Shown piece after piece: positions 1 through 8,214 of a DNA stretch of 64,000 nt (positions are counted from its first letter, which is position 1; the number at the start of each line of letters is the position of its first letter). The stretch spans positions 4,644,501 through 4,708,500 of the forward strand of contig NZ_CP009920.1 of NCBI RefSeq assembly GCF_000832985.1. The letters are read 5' to 3'. The notes beneath the pieces are model-generated. The model ran no database searches and had not been told where the DNA came from. It was given only the letters and a program-made list of their open reading frames with translations. The stretch comes from Priestia megaterium NBRC 15308 = ATCC 14581. Its GTDB lineage: Bacteria > Bacillota > Bacilli > Bacillales > Bacillaceae_H. The position numbers were made by a program, and so were the translations under genes.

Positions 1-207
1 ACTTTTATATCCAGTGTGGTCTTTTTACTACTGATTGTGAGCTGGTATGATAAAGCATCTTCAAACATTTTTATGGGGACAATACCTTGGATTTTAAATG
101 TTATTGCCGTCATTATTGTGTTACCACTGTACTTGTTAGTTGCTCGCTTTATATTTAAAAAGGCTACAAAAGGACAAAAAGGAACAAAGAAAAAGTTTAC
201 TGGTTAA
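1..207 (+). CDS. C-terminal end of a small membrane protein (partial at window edge)
   Basis: The frame is open from the first base of the window, so the true start probably lies upstream; a GTG at 16 is the first possible start inside. About 68 residues are visible, with two hydrophobic stretches (roughly residues 5-15 and 27-50) and a very basic tail rich in Lys and Gly that would stay in the cytoplasm. I do not recognise the family. Nothing nearby indicates a function, and the next gene (tgl) has its own ribosome-binding site. Confidence 0.5.
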   Translation, partial: TFISSVVFLLLIVSWYDKASSNIFMGTIPWILNVIAVIIVLPLYLLVARFIFKKATKGQKGTKKKFTG

Positions 208-336
208 ATTACTTTCTTTCATCGTTTTTTCTAATCTTCACGATTTTAAATAAATGAAGATACACAAAAAAAATTTTTATCAATATCCTGTTAGAGAAAG
301 TGATTGATATCATTTTCTGTAAAGGAGAGAACGTCT

Positions 337-1152
337 ATGATTAAAGTTAACCACCAAATTGTGAAAATAAGTGATCTAAATAATAGTTCGTTAACGAAAG
401 AAAAAGCAGACATTTTAAAACAGATGGATGCCTATAGGGAAGTGTATGAGTATGCTACATTTGACCAGCTTGATTTTGATGTATCTGTTAAATTACAAAT
501 TATTGAATCATCTGTACTGCTGCGCAAAAGCGGCGCTAAGTTTGCTACATTTGCACGTTCTAGGTGTAACGAAAAGTATTGGAAACGAACCGATAATGGA
601 GGGTTTCAGCTACTGCCTACCGTTTCTCCTCATCAGGCCATCGATGATATTTTTTACAACGGACACGAATACGCGTTTGAGTGCGCGACGGCTGTTATCA
701 TCATCTTTTACAAAGCTGTATTAAATAATATTGGCAAAGCAAACTTTAACAGGCTTTTTGCTGATCTTTACTTACACGATTGGCAATACGATGAAGATCT
801 TGAGCTCCATGGTTATAAAGGATCTGACTACTTGCCCGGAGACTGTGCGTATTTTAAAAACCCTGATTATAACCCTGATACTCCCCAGTGGAAAGGTGAA
901 AACACTATTGTATTAGATGAAACTCTATATTTTGGTCATGGAATTGGAATCACGACGCGAGAAAGAATTATTGAAGTGTTAAATTTAAAGAGAAAAGACG
1001 ATGCAAAGCAATCAGCTTATCTGTCAGATGAAATTGTCAGGCTGCACACGGCTCACCTCAGTTATTTTGCAGTTAGATACGAACCTGTTGTTTGGTACGA
1101 CAGAAACAGCGCTATTATTTCCACTATTGGGTCGATTACGTATGTAGCTTGA
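337..1152 (+). CDS. tgl: Protein-glutamine gamma-glutamyltransferase (spore coat transglutaminase)
   Basis: Tgl forms gamma-glutamyl-lysine isopeptide bonds between spore coat proteins in the mother cell. The 271-residue product has the family pattern around the catalytic cysteine, GHEYAFECATA, with Cys at residue 116, the position known for the B. subtilis enzyme. The ATG at 337 is chosen because AAAGGAGAG lies about 9 bases upstream; the frame is open to 304 but has no good start there. It is slightly longer than the 245-residue B. subtilis protein, mainly at the C-terminus. It is probably expressed late in sporulation, which is inference from the family. A hairpin terminator follows the stop. 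Confidence 0.93.
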   Translation: MIKVNHQIVKISDLNNSSLTKEKADILKQMDAYREVYEYATFDQLDFDVSVKLQIIESSVLLRKSGAKFATFARSRCNEKYWKRTDNGGFQLLPTVSPHQAIDDIFYNGHEYAFECATAVIIIFYKAVLNNIGKANFNRLFADLYLHDWQYDEDLELHGYKGSDYLPGDCAYFKNPDYNPDTPQWKGENTIVLDETLYFGHGIGITTRERIIEVLNLKRKDDAKQSAYLSDEIVRLHTAHLSYFAVRYEPVVWYDRNSAIISTIGSITYVA

Positions 1153-1154
1153 TT

Positions 1155-1183
1155 GATCAAAGTTTTGATACTTTGGTCTTTTT
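1155..1183 (+). terminator. Terminator of tgl
   Basis: GATCAAAG pairs with CTTTGGTC (one G-U pair) across an 8-base loop and is followed by TTTTT. Confidence 0.75.
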
Positions 1184-1302
1184 GTGTAAAAAGGAAAGAA
1201 TTACATGAAGGTAAATTTGAGAATTCAAAAGGATTTTATGTATAAAAGAAGAATCCATTTAATACACAGGTCTTAAAACTAAAAGGAAAGGAGGAGATTC
1301 CC

Positions 1303-1431
1303 ATTAAAAATCGTGATAAAAGACGCAAGAGAAAACGCGGCGCATTAAAAGATTATCTGAAAAATAAGCTTGGTCAGCTAAAACCGAAGCCAAACAAAGG
1401 ACCTGTCTCAAATTTGAAGTCTTCTGCTTAA
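1303..1431 (+). CDS. Small very basic protein with apparent ATT start
   Basis: A 42-residue frame that starts KNRDKRRKRKRG after the first residue and ends in SSA. It is almost entirely basic and polar with no membrane segment. A near-perfect AAGGAGGAG sits 6 bases before ATT at 1303; there is no ATG, GTG or TTG between the upstream in-frame stop (1243-1245) and a usable position, so ATT is the only start compatible with this ribosome-binding site. A strong terminator follows immediately, which supports a real transcription unit. Function unknown; its position after tgl and its charge could suit a spore-associated protein, but that is a guess. Confidence 0.5.
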   Translation: MKNRDKRRKRKRGALKDYLKNKLGQLKPKPNKGPVSNLKSSA

Positions 1432-1470
1432 AACATCCCCCTAGTTTTTATATAGGGGGATGTTTCTTTT
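1431..1470 (+). terminator. Terminator of the small basic protein gene
   Basis: AAACATCCCCCTA and its complement TAGGGGGATGTTT flank a short loop and are followed by a T-rich tail. Confidence 0.85.
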
Positions 1471-1584
1471 GAATTTTCTTTTATTTTAAGGTTTAAATGT
1501 TATGAGTGGCATTTAAGGGTTAATTTGTGCACAATAGACATTGAATAGTTTATCTAATACGACAACGTAAGGAGAGATTAGACG

Positions 1585-2055
1585 ATGGAAAACATGATTT
1601 TAAAACATATGGACGTTGTAAGAGGAATTACGATTAGTATCCTCGAAAAAACAACAGAAGAGGCAGCGGACATCACACCAAAAGGATTCAATAACAATAT
1701 CCGCTGGAATCTTGGACACATTGCCTTTATTCAAGAAAAGCTTGTGTTTGGCTTAGCTGGTGAACCGATGCAAACGCCTGAGAGTTATGAAAGCTTTTTC
1801 GGCGCAGGAACAAAACCTGCCGATTGGACGGAGGCTGCTCCTTCTCTTGAAGAAATTGCGAATGTGTTGAAAGACCAAGCACAGCGTATTAAAGAGTTCA
1901 TGCCCGGGCAGTTTGATAAGCAGTTAATCACACCTTTTACAAATAAAGCGGGTATTAACTTTACAACAGTTGGCGAAACGTTTTTATTCAGCTTCTACCA
2001 TGAAGCGATGCATGTAGAAACGATTAAGAAAATTGGGAAATCTGCAGCAGAATAA
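1585..2055 (+). CDS. DinB-like (DinB_2) four-helix protein
   Basis: 156 residues with the DinB/YfiT-superfamily layout: a four-helix bundle carrying a His in NLGHIAF (about residue 49) and a second pair in YHEAMH near the C-terminus (about residues 138-142). In this family three histidines bind a metal ion (usually Ni or Zn). Members include bacillithiol-S-transferases and damage-inducible proteins, but the exact reaction of this one cannot be read from sequence. The start has a GGAGAG ribosome-binding site. It appears monocistronic, with no regulator adjacent. Confidence 0.8.
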   Translation: MENMILKHMDVVRGITISILEKTTEEAADITPKGFNNNIRWNLGHIAFIQEKLVFGLAGEPMQTPESYESFFGAGTKPADWTEAAPSLEEIANVLKDQAQRIKEFMPGQFDKQLITPFTNKAGINFTTVGETFLFSFYHEAMHVETIKKIGKSAAE

Positions 2056-2188
2056 GGAAATAAAAAAGAATAAATCACATATTCTTTATAACTATTTTAC
2101 ATAGCGCCTATGCATATACTGATCTATACAGCGCATAAGATGTAACATGAGCTGCTTTTCCTAATGCAGTTCGCAAGGAGGTGACAAC

Positions 2189-2404
2189 GTGAAATTTCTT
2201 TCAGGTTTAACGACTCTTCTTGTGATTTTAGGCGGTTTAAATTGGTTGGCTGTAGCATTAGGCGTGAATGTAGTAGAAGAGCTATTTGGCTCTTGGGATT
2301 GGTTAGTAACAACGATTTATTGGTTAGTCGGCCTGTCTGCTCTTTATCAAATTTTTGATAAGTTCTTCGGAACGGGAGCGAGTGTCAAAAGCAAAGCGCT
2401 ATAA
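2189..2404 (+). CDS. DUF378 small membrane protein (YuzA-like)
   Basis: 71 residues matching the DUF378 pattern: an N-terminal hydrophobic segment ending in GGLNWLAVAL, an acidic connector (VVEELFGSWDWL) and a second hydrophobic segment ending in a short Lys-rich tail. The protein is expected in the cytoplasmic membrane; the function of the family is unknown. AAGGAGGTGACAAC precedes the ATG, and a strong terminator closes the gene. Confidence 0.85.
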   Translation: MKFLSGLTTLLVILGGLNWLAVALGVNVVEELFGSWDWLVTTIYWLVGLSALYQIFDKFFGTGASVKSKAL

Positions 2405-2431
2405 TAAATATTATTTTTTATTATCTCTTTA

Positions 2432-2464
2432 GGGAGTTTGAATGTATATTCAAACTCCCTTTTT
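2432..2464 (+). terminator. Terminator of DUF378 gene
   Basis: GGGAGTTTGAA and TTCAAACTCCC form an 11-bp perfect stem with a TTTTT tail. Confidence 0.9.
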
Positions 2465-2537
2465 CATGGAGAAAAGATGTGACAACTTTACAAAATATGG
2501 TAAAATAAGGTAATAACCAAAAAATAGGAGGGATGAG

Positions 2538-2723
2538 ATGGAGCTTTGGGGTGTAGTACCTATCTTAGTGTTCGGAGTTCTTTATATAGGAATCATTGCT
2601 GGTATTATAGCTGTTATCGTTATAGTGTTAAAGCGAATGAAAGAGAGAAATCAATATTTACGTGAAATACGGGATGAACTGAGAAATCAAAACAGAGCAA
2701 CTATAGCAGAAAATAAAGAATAG
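2538..2723 (+). CDS. Small single-pass membrane protein, unknown
   Basis: 61 residues: a hydrophobic segment at about 4-33, rich in Ile and Val, then a charged cytoplasmic tail (KRMKERNQYLREIRDELRNQ) predicted helical. GGAGGG lies 5 bases upstream of the ATG. The gene is followed 15 bases later by a second membrane protein gene, so the two are probably one operon ending at the hairpin at 3031. I do not recognise a family; the layout resembles many phage-shock-like or DUF4083-type small proteins, but that is not an assignment. Confidence 0.65.
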   Translation: MELWGVVPILVFGVLYIGIIAGIIAVIVIVLKRMKERNQYLREIRDELRNQNRATIAENKE

Positions 2724-2738
2724 AAGAGGGTTTAATAG

Positions 2739-3017
2739 ATGAAGAAAAGTGTACTTCCTATATTTTTTATCGTAAATCTTTTTTTTATTTACTGTTTATT
2801 ATTTAATCAAGGATACATCTTTCAGCTAAAGAATCTACCTTACATATGGGCTATTTATTTACTTCTTGGCACCTGTTTAGCTTTTTATTATATGCTGCGA
2901 TACAAACAAAAAAAAGACGGACAAGTGTTGCTTTCAATCGGCATTTTAACTACAAGCATTAGTTCACTTGGCTGTTTAGGTTTCTTTTACTTCTTTTATC
3001 GCGCAATGGGCGGATAA
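2739..3017 (+). CDS. Three-pass membrane protein, unknown
   Basis: 92 residues with three hydrophobic segments (about 4-22, 33-52 and 66-88) separated by short polar loops; the loop YKQKKDGQ is positive and likely cytoplasmic. GAGGG precedes the ATG. It is second in a two-gene unit with the preceding small membrane protein. No family recognised and no catalytic motif visible. Confidence 0.65.
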   Translation: MKKSVLPIFFIVNLFFIYCLLFNQGYIFQLKNLPYIWAIYLLLGTCLAFYYMLRYKQKKDGQVLLSIGILTTSISSLGCLGFFYFFYRAMGG

Positions 3018-3030
3018 GAGAGAGCACCAC

Positions 3031-3064
3031 AAGCAGGGACTTCAGTGAAAGTCTCTGCTTTTTA
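3031..3064 (+). terminator. Terminator of the two-gene membrane protein unit
   Basis: AAGCAGGGACTT and AAGTCTCTGCTT (one G-U pair) with a TTTTTAT tail. Confidence 0.85.
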
Positions 3065-3117
3065 TATTTGGATCTATTGTATAATAGAAAAAAAGAAATG
3101 AATGCAGGAGGGGAACT

Positions 3118-3924
3118 ATGCGAATTGTTTCGCTTTGTCCAAGCAATACAGAACTAATAGCGTATTTAAAATGTGAGCATTTGCTCGTAGCAATTGATGA
3201 TTATTCCGATTGGCCGCAGTCTATTCAAGGTCTGCCGCGTTTAGGTCCCGATTTATCTATTAATATGGATGCGGTGGAAGAAGCTAAACCCGATTTAGTC
3301 CTAGCATCACTAAGCGTTCCTGGAATGGAGCGAAATATTGAAGAACTAAAAAAACGAAAGCTTCCTTATATCGTATATAATCCTAATTCGCTAAAAGATA
3401 TCCGTCAAAATCTACAGGATTTAGGTCAGCGATTAAACATTGAAACAAAAGCAGCTGAACTGTTAAAGCGTTATGATCAGTTTCTTTCTACATATAAAGG
3501 GATTGCAAATCAAATTGACGAAAAAGCCACTGTATACTGGGAATGGTGGCCAAAACCTGTCTTTACTCCTGGCAAAGCAAACTGGCTGACTGAAATTAGT
3601 GAGTTAGCGGGAGGAGAAAATATATTTGCTGATCATAAAGAAGCAAATGTACAGAGTGATTGGGAAGAAGTGCTCAAACGAAATCCACTTCATGTGTGTT
3701 TGGCTTGGGTGGGCGTACAGACAAACAAAATGAATCCAAAGATTTTACACAAGAGACCGAACTGGTCTGACATGTCTGCCATAAAAGAACATCGCGTATA
3801 CGTACTAGAAGAATGGATGTATTGTCGTCCTTCACCTAGGTTGCTGTTAGGGTTAAAAAAACTCGCGCCGCTCCTTCATCCAGATACGTTTCCTGTATTT
3901 GACGGCAAGGACCCCTTACTATAA
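3118..3924 (+). CDS. BtuF/FepB-like cobalamin-type binding protein without signal peptide
   Basis: 268 residues of the class III periplasmic-binding fold: N-terminal MRIVSLCPSNTELIAYL, a central long helix (about residues 96-132) and a C-terminal lobe ending near FPVFDGKDPLL. The opening motif and PDLVLASLS are typical of the cobalamin-binding (BtuF) family. It starts directly in the mature domain, so unlike the ABC-transporter receptors it lacks a signal peptide and lipobox and is probably cytoplasmic. Such soluble versions are widespread in Bacilli and their ligand is unproven. GGAGGGG precedes the ATG. It is followed 18 bases later by fabZ, and the two may be cotranscribed. Confidence 0.8.
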   Translation: MRIVSLCPSNTELIAYLKCEHLLVAIDDYSDWPQSIQGLPRLGPDLSINMDAVEEAKPDLVLASLSVPGMERNIEELKKRKLPYIVYNPNSLKDIRQNLQDLGQRLNIETKAAELLKRYDQFLSTYKGIANQIDEKATVYWEWWPKPVFTPGKANWLTEISELAGGENIFADHKEANVQSDWEEVLKRNPLHVCLAWVGVQTNKMNPKILHKRPNWSDMSAIKEHRVYVLEEWMYCRPSPRLLLGLKKLAPLLHPDTFPVFDGKDPLL

Positions 3925-3942
3925 GAAAAAGGAGCGATACAT

Positions 3943-4368
3943 ATGAAAGATATAAAACAAATAAAACATACCATTCAACACCGCTATCCTTTTTTACTTG
4001 TTGACCGCATCTTAGAGCAAGAAGAAGGAAAGCTTGCGATAGGGATTAAACAAGTAACAGCAAATGAACCTTTTTTCAAAGGCCACTTTCCCGACTATAT
4101 GGTAATGCCAGGGGTACTTATTGTCGAAGCTCTTGCTCAGCTCGGTGGATTTGCCATGGCTGCGGATGACCAACAAAAAGGAAGACTTGCTTTTTTAGCA
4201 GGGATAGACGAATGTCGTTTTAAGCGTCAAGTAAGGCCAGGAGATACACTGCGTTTAGAATTTGAGGTTCTGAAGCAGCGTGGAAAGATTGTAAGAGGAA
4301 AAGGAAAAGCATTTGTAGATAGCGAGTTAGCTTGTGAAGCGGTCATTACCTTTGCCCTTGATATATAA
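3943..4368 (+). CDS. fabZ: (3R)-hydroxyacyl-ACP dehydratase FabZ
   Basis: FabZ removes water from 3-hydroxyacyl-ACP in the fatty acid elongation cycle, in the cytoplasm. The 141-residue hot-dog protein has the family signature [20 protein letters not shown] with catalytic His48 and Glu62, and [11 protein letters not shown] near the start. Its length equals that of the B. subtilis enzyme. AAGGAGCG precedes the ATG. In other bacteria fabZ often sits with lipid A or cell-division genes; here it follows a binding-protein gene and is closed by a terminator. Confidence 0.95.
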   Translation: MKDIKQIKHTIQHRYPFLLVDRILEQEEGKLAIGIKQVTANEPFFKGHFPDYMVMPGVLIVEALAQLGGFAMAADDQQKGRLAFLAGIDECRFKRQVRPGDTLRLEFEVLKQRGKIVRGKGKAFVDSELACEAVITFALDI

Positions 4369-4399
4369 TACAAACCAGGATAAAGCGTATTGAAGGAAA

Positions 4400-4427
4400 C
4401 CGCCTTATGGCATAAGGGCGTTTTTTT
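4400..4427 (+). terminator. Terminator of fabZ
   Basis: CGCCTTATG faces CATAAGGGCG (one bulge) with seven T after the stem. Confidence 0.8.
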
Positions 4428-4504
4428 GTAAATACCTTAGTCAAACTTCCTTTTGATGAAAGAAGAAACGGGGTATAGAAGAAAAAAGGAGAGGGGAGAA
4501 TGCG

Positions 4505-4780
4505 GTGAGAACATTCACGGAAGTTGTTGTATTACTCACACTATTGGGTACGTATATAGGCATCTCACTACTTGTCTACAAACGGAAAAGAACGAATCCG
4601 TTTTTCTACAGCATTTACTTTTATTTAGCTACCAGCGTCATTTTGATTTGCTTGGTTATCTTTTGGCTTCAGCTTTGTTTTGGACTCACTGATAAGCAAG
4701 TAGGAGGATTGCTTATCAGTGTGGTTGCATTCTTTTTACTTATTTATGGGTTGTTAAAAACAAAACAGAAAGACAGGTAG
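4505..4780 (+). CDS. Small three-pass membrane protein, GTG start
   Basis: 91 residues with three hydrophobic segments (about 5-24, 33-59, 66-83) and a Lys-rich C-terminus. The GTG at 4505 follows an AGGAGAGGGGAG ribosome-binding region; an overlapping ATG frame from 4453 is judged a shadow because it is not hydrophobic and lacks a good site. Inside the coding sequence lies a perfect 13-bp inverted repeat (4687-4721), and the stop codon is embedded in the terminator stem. Family not recognised. Confidence 0.6.
   Translation: MRTFTEVVVLLTLLGTYIGISLLVYKRKRTNPFFYSIYFYLATSVILICLVIFWLQLCFGLTDKQVGGLLISVVAFFLLIYGLLKTKQKDR
4687..4721. repeat. Perfect 13-bp inverted repeat inside a coding sequence
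   Basis: CACTGATAAGCAA and its exact complement TTGCTTATCAGTG flank a 9-base loop that contains AGGAGG. The repeat codes for SLTDKQVGGLLIS, so it is compatible with protein but far longer than chance would readily give. Confidence 0.8.
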
Positions 4781-4798
4781 CCGATGCTATCTGTTTTT
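4773..4798 (+). terminator. Terminator overlapping the stop of the small membrane gene
   Basis: ACAGGTAGC / GCTATCTGT stem (one G-U) followed by TTTTT; the TAG stop lies inside the left arm. Confidence 0.8.
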
Positions 4799-4956
4799 AT
4801 TTATATTCATGTTATATATTTTTATCAATTTTAGTGTCAATTGAATGGATCTCTTCATATACTAAAGATAACAGCTTTCTTTTGCAGGTTAGTTGACATC
4901 GTAGCTTATAACTCGCTATTCTTTTGATAATTCATTTTGTGAAAGGAAGTGGACCT

Positions 4957-5577
4957 ATGGATGCATCCCGTATTATAGCTAAGTTAGAAAATCGGATACC
5001 GACAATTCTTGGGATGGAGCAGTTTTCTCGCTTCGGTATTCTTGTTCCGCTTATTGAAAAACAAGGGGAACTGCATGTTTTATTTGAGGTAAGAGCGCTC
5101 GATTTACGAAGACAGCCCGGAGAAATTTGTTTTCCAGGAGGGCGTGTCGAGAAGACGGATGCAGACGAAAAAGAAACGGCTATCCGTGAAACATCCGAGG
5201 AGTTAGGGATTACGCCTGAATCTATTCAGCAAGTACAAGCTTTAGATTATATTGTTTCTCAATTCGGAACAATCATTTATCCTTATGTAGGTTTTATTGA
5301 TGAGTTGCTTGAACTTCGACCGAATCCTTCGGAAGTAGCAGAAATATTTACCGTGCCTCTTTCTTTTTTTCAGCGTACCGAACCTGATATACACAATATC
5401 CATTTCAGAGTAGAACCTGAACATAATTTTCCTTATGACGCGATTATTGGTGGTGAAAATTATAATTGGCAAACAAGAGAGATGGAAGAACATTTTTATT
5501 ACTATGAAGATCGAGTCATATGGGGACTGACAGCAAAAGTGATTTATCATTTAATACATGTACTAAATGATAAATAA
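4957..5577 (+). CDS. Nudix hydrolase, probable CoA diphosphatase
   Basis: 206 residues from the ATG at 4957, chosen for the AAAGGAAG site 10 bases upstream. The Nudix box lies at about residues 61-84 (GGRVEKTDAD, then RETSEELGI), preceded by the CoA-diphosphatase-type motif RALDLRRQPGEICFPGG. Enzymes of this subgroup split CoA into 3',5'-ADP and 4'-phosphopantetheine and use Mg or Mn held by the glutamates of the box. The assignment to CoA rather than another dinucleotide rests on the upstream motif and is inference. It stands alone and shares a bidirectional terminator with the convergent yhfK gene. Confidence 0.85.
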   Translation: MDASRIIAKLENRIPTILGMEQFSRFGILVPLIEKQGELHVLFEVRALDLRRQPGEICFPGGRVEKTDADEKETAIRETSEELGITPESIQQVQALDYIVSQFGTIIYPYVGFIDELLELRPNPSEVAEIFTVPLSFFQRTEPDIHNIHFRVEPEHNFPYDAIIGGENYNWQTREMEEHFYYYEDRVIWGLTAKVIYHLIHVLNDK

Positions 5578-5607
5578 AAAGCAGCGAATACGGATTCGCT
5601 GCTTTTT
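5576..5607. terminator. Bidirectional terminator between Nudix gene and yhfK
   Basis: AAAAAGCAGCGAAT / ATTCGCTGCTTTTT with runs of A and T on both sides, between convergent genes. Confidence 0.9.
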
Positions 5608-5612
5608 TTATA

Positions 5613-6257
5613 TTAAATAGATTGAATAGCCTCTGCGATAGGCGTATCGCCTGAAACTAAATCAAAAGAACGTCCGAATGTATGATCTTCACTTAGCGTT
5701 TCCACTACCACACGCGCTACATCTTCGCGAGGAATGGATCCGCGCTCTTTGTTCTCCCCAGCATCTACACGTCCTGTTCCTGGTTCGTTTAACAATCCGC
5801 CTGGTCGAACAATTGTATATGTTAATCCGCTTGCTTCTAAGATTTTATCTGCGTAATGTTTGGCTACATAGTAAGGAATTAGTGAAGTATTCCAGTTTTC
5901 ACGGTGATGTGCTTGAAGTGCGCTTACCATGACAAATCGTTTAATACCTAAATCTTCTGCAGCTTCCATCGCTTTTACCGCACCGTCTAAATCAATTAAA
6001 AGTGTCTTATCATGGCCTGTATTTCCGCCTGATCCTGCGCTAAAGATAACGGCGTCACAGCCTTTCATCACTTCCTTAATTTCATGTACAGTGCCTTCTA
6101 AGCTTGCAAAAGCCGTTTCGATACCTCTTGCCTCAAGTTCTTTTGCTTGTTCTTCTTTACGAACCATCGCACGTACAGTGTGCACATCACTTTCATTCAA
6201 AATGTTTATAATATGTTTGCCTACTTGACCATTCGCACCAATTACAAGAACTTTCAT
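5613..6257 (-). CDS. yhfK: Atypical SDR, NAD(P)-binding sugar-epimerase-like protein (YhfK)
   Basis: 214 residues, the same length as B. subtilis YhfK. The Rossmann motif GANGQVGKHI at residues 7-16 marks the NAD(P) site; the protein lacks the YxxxK pair of classical SDRs and belongs to the NmrA/atypical SDR group. The start is placed at the ATG at 6257, which has AAAGGAGC upstream; the frame continues another 23 codons but without a ribosome-binding site. Its divergent neighbour is lcfB (yhfL), the same pairing as in B. subtilis, where the function of YhfK is not established. Confidence 0.85.
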   Translation of the reverse strand: MKVLVIGANGQVGKHIINILNESDVHTVRAMVRKEEQAKELEARGIETAFASLEGTVHEIKEVMKGCDAVIFSAGSGGNTGHDKTLLIDLDGAVKAMEAAEDLGIKRFVMVSALQAHHRENWNTSLIPYYVAKHYADKILEASGLTYTIVRPGGLLNEPGTGRVDAGENKERGSIPREDVARVVVETLSEDHTFGRSFDLVSGDTPIAEAIQSI

Positions 6258-6668
6258 GTCTAAATTTGCTCCTTTCAAATCCAAATGCTTATATATAATT
6301 GTTTCATATTCACTCTTTTCATTCAATAAATGAGCTCAAAATCCAGTGAATAAGGGGAAAGTAAGAAAATATATTAAAAAAATGAAAAACAAGAAATAAA
6401 AACTAATTTACAAACAAAAAAAGGAAAAAAATAGTTCGTTAAACCCAGTGTCTGAACTATTTAAATTTTGTAAAATTTTCTCAAACCCTTGGTAATACAA
6501 CACTTCTTAAAAACAGTATCTCTTTTAACATTTCCCGATACAACCTATATAAACACATTTTGATAATTTTAAACTTTTACTTCGGAAATTTTTTTTGTTA
6601 TTATGTTTTAGTCATTAAAATATTCATAAACGAAATATTTAGTCCGAGCGGACAAAGGAGAGGATAAA
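6258..6668. other. Divergent intergenic region yhfK-lcfB
   Basis: 411 bases, very A+T rich. It must hold promoters for both genes. Just before the lcfB ribosome-binding site there is a short perfect dyad, GTCCG-ag-CGGAC (6642-6653). I looked for a FadR-type TGAATGANTANTCATTCA site and found none. No open frame of note. Confidence 0.5.
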
Positions 6669-8180
6669 ATGAACACATTACAATACTTAGTCGCAGAACG
6701 TGCAGAGATTTCTCCTCAACATGAAGCACTAGTTGAACATAATGAACGTTATACATTTAATGAATTTCATGAAAAAGTAAATCAATTGTCTCATTACTTC
6801 TTAGAGAAAGGAATTCAAAAAGGAGATCGTATAGGTGTTTTAGCTCATACAAGCATTGCTTACCCAGTCGTTACAATGGGGATTTTACAAGTGGGAGCAG
6901 TCGTTGTTCCATTAAGTAAGAGCATGACGCCTTATGAGCTTGATAGCATTATTACGAGCGGACAGTTAAAAGCGATTATCCACCACAATGAATTTACGTC
7001 TGTATTAGAAAAAGCGGAACAAACGGAGGGACTTAGTTTCACGTTAAAAATTGAGGATGCAAAAGAATTTACAACTCAATTCTCAGCGTATAACACAAAC
7101 ACACCAGAAGCACTTCCTGAAGTGCTTCCTGAAGATCTAGCATTGATGATGTTCACATCAGGTACAACAGGTAAGTCAAAAGGATGTATGATTGCACACG
7201 GATCGGTAAGTGCCTTTTTAAATTCTGGCGGACAGGAAAAACGTGCAAATATTGATAAAAACATGCGCTATTTGTTTGTTCATCCATTCTTCCACATGAG
7301 TTCGATGAGCATTTTATTTATGTGCATTAACACAGGAAACACAATGGTATGTTCTGAAGAAACAGATCCAGCTAAAGTAATTGAGGTAATTGAAAAAGAA
7401 AACATTAAAATGCTGTTTGCACTACCACCTGCATTAAAATACATTGTAGAAGAGCTTGAAAAAGGAGATCACTATGATTTCCCTCTAAAACTTGCTGTGT
7501 CAGGCGGAACAAAAGTATCAGAGTCTTTAATTGAACAATATGATCGTAACGGAATGATTTTAGCTCAAGGGTACGGAAGCACAGAAGCTTGGATTATCAG
7601 TTCATGGCATCCTCAAATGGGATGGAAGAAAGTAAGCTCTGCTGGAAAACCTGCTCCACATGTGGAAGTTAAAATTGTAGATCCGGATACACGTCAAGAA
7701 GTACCAACTGGAGAAAAAGGTGAAGTACTCGTACGAAGCCCTTATCTTTTCAAAGGCTACTGGCAAAACGAAGAAGCAACAAACGCTGTCTTACAAGATG
7801 GCTGGTTAGCGATGGGCGATGCAGGTCGATTAGATGAGGACGGATTTCTTTACATTGAAGGACGCTATAAAGATGTAATTGTATATGGAGGAGACAACAT
7901 CTACCCAGATCAAGTAGAAGAAGTTGTCCTAGCAGCAGATGGGGTGTTAGAAGCGACAGTTGTCGGCATGCCTGATGATGTGTACGGCGAAGTTCCATAT
8001 GCATTTGTTGTTAAACAAGAAGCATCTGCTTTAACTGAAGAAGATGTAGTGAACTTCTGTAAAGAACGATTAGCACCATATAAAGTGCCAACTGTTGTAT
8101 TTGTTTCATCACTTCCTAAAAACAGCGTAGGAAAAGTGTTGAAAAACGAAGTGAAAAAACAAGCCTTAGCACACGCATAA
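6669..8180 (+). CDS. lcfB: Long-chain acyl-CoA ligase (LcfB/YhfL-like)
   Basis: Class I adenylate-forming enzyme that activates fatty acids with ATP and joins them to CoA. In the 503 residues the P-loop MFTSGTTGKSKG is at 161-172, the adenine/acyl motif GYGSTEA at about 301-307, the hinge YKDVIVYGGDNIYP at about 400, and the catalytic Lys in SVGKVLKNE near 492. AAAGGAGAGG precedes the ATG. Gene order with yhfK matches B. subtilis yhfKL. A convergent MarR-type gene lies after the terminator and could be its regulator, though that is inference. Confidence 0.88.
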   Translation: MNTLQYLVAERAEISPQHEALVEHNERYTFNEFHEKVNQLSHYFLEKGIQKGDRIGVLAHTSIAYPVVTMGILQVGAVVVPLSKSMTPYELDSIITSGQLKAIIHHNEFTSVLEKAEQTEGLSFTLKIEDAKEFTTQFSAYNTNTPEALPEVLPEDLALMMFTSGTTGKSKGCMIAHGSVSAFLNSGGQEKRANIDKNMRYLFVHPFFHMSSMSILFMCINTGNTMVCSEETDPAKVIEVIEKENIKMLFALPPALKYIVEELEKGDHYDFPLKLAVSGGTKVSESLIEQYDRNGMILAQGYGSTEAWIISSWHPQMGWKKVSSAGKPAPHVEVKIVDPDTRQEVPTGEKGEVLVRSPYLFKGYWQNEEATNAVLQDGWLAMGDAGRLDEDGFLYIEGRYKDVIVYGGDNIYPDQVEEVVLAADGVLEATVVGMPDDVYGEVPYAFVVKQEASALTEEDVVNFCKERLAPYKVPTVVFVSSLPKNSVGKVLKNEVKKQALAHA

Positions 8181-8181
8181 T

Positions 8182-8210
8182 AAAAAAGCGGCCTTTATAG
8201 CCGCTTTTTT
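8182..8210. terminator. Bidirectional terminator between lcfB and marR-like gene
   Basis: AAAAAGCGGC and GCCGCTTTTT around a 6-base loop, between convergent genes. Confidence 0.9.
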
Positions 8211-8214
8211 ATAT

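Noticed and set aside
4453-4692. 79-residue plus-strand frame overlapping the GTG-started membrane protein
   Set aside because: Cys/His-rich chance frame without membrane segments; the overlapping frame has the ribosome-binding site and the terminator at its stop.
6327-6668. FadR operator upstream of lcfB
   Set aside because: No TGAATGA/TCATTCA-type dyad could be found; only an unrelated GTCCG dyad.
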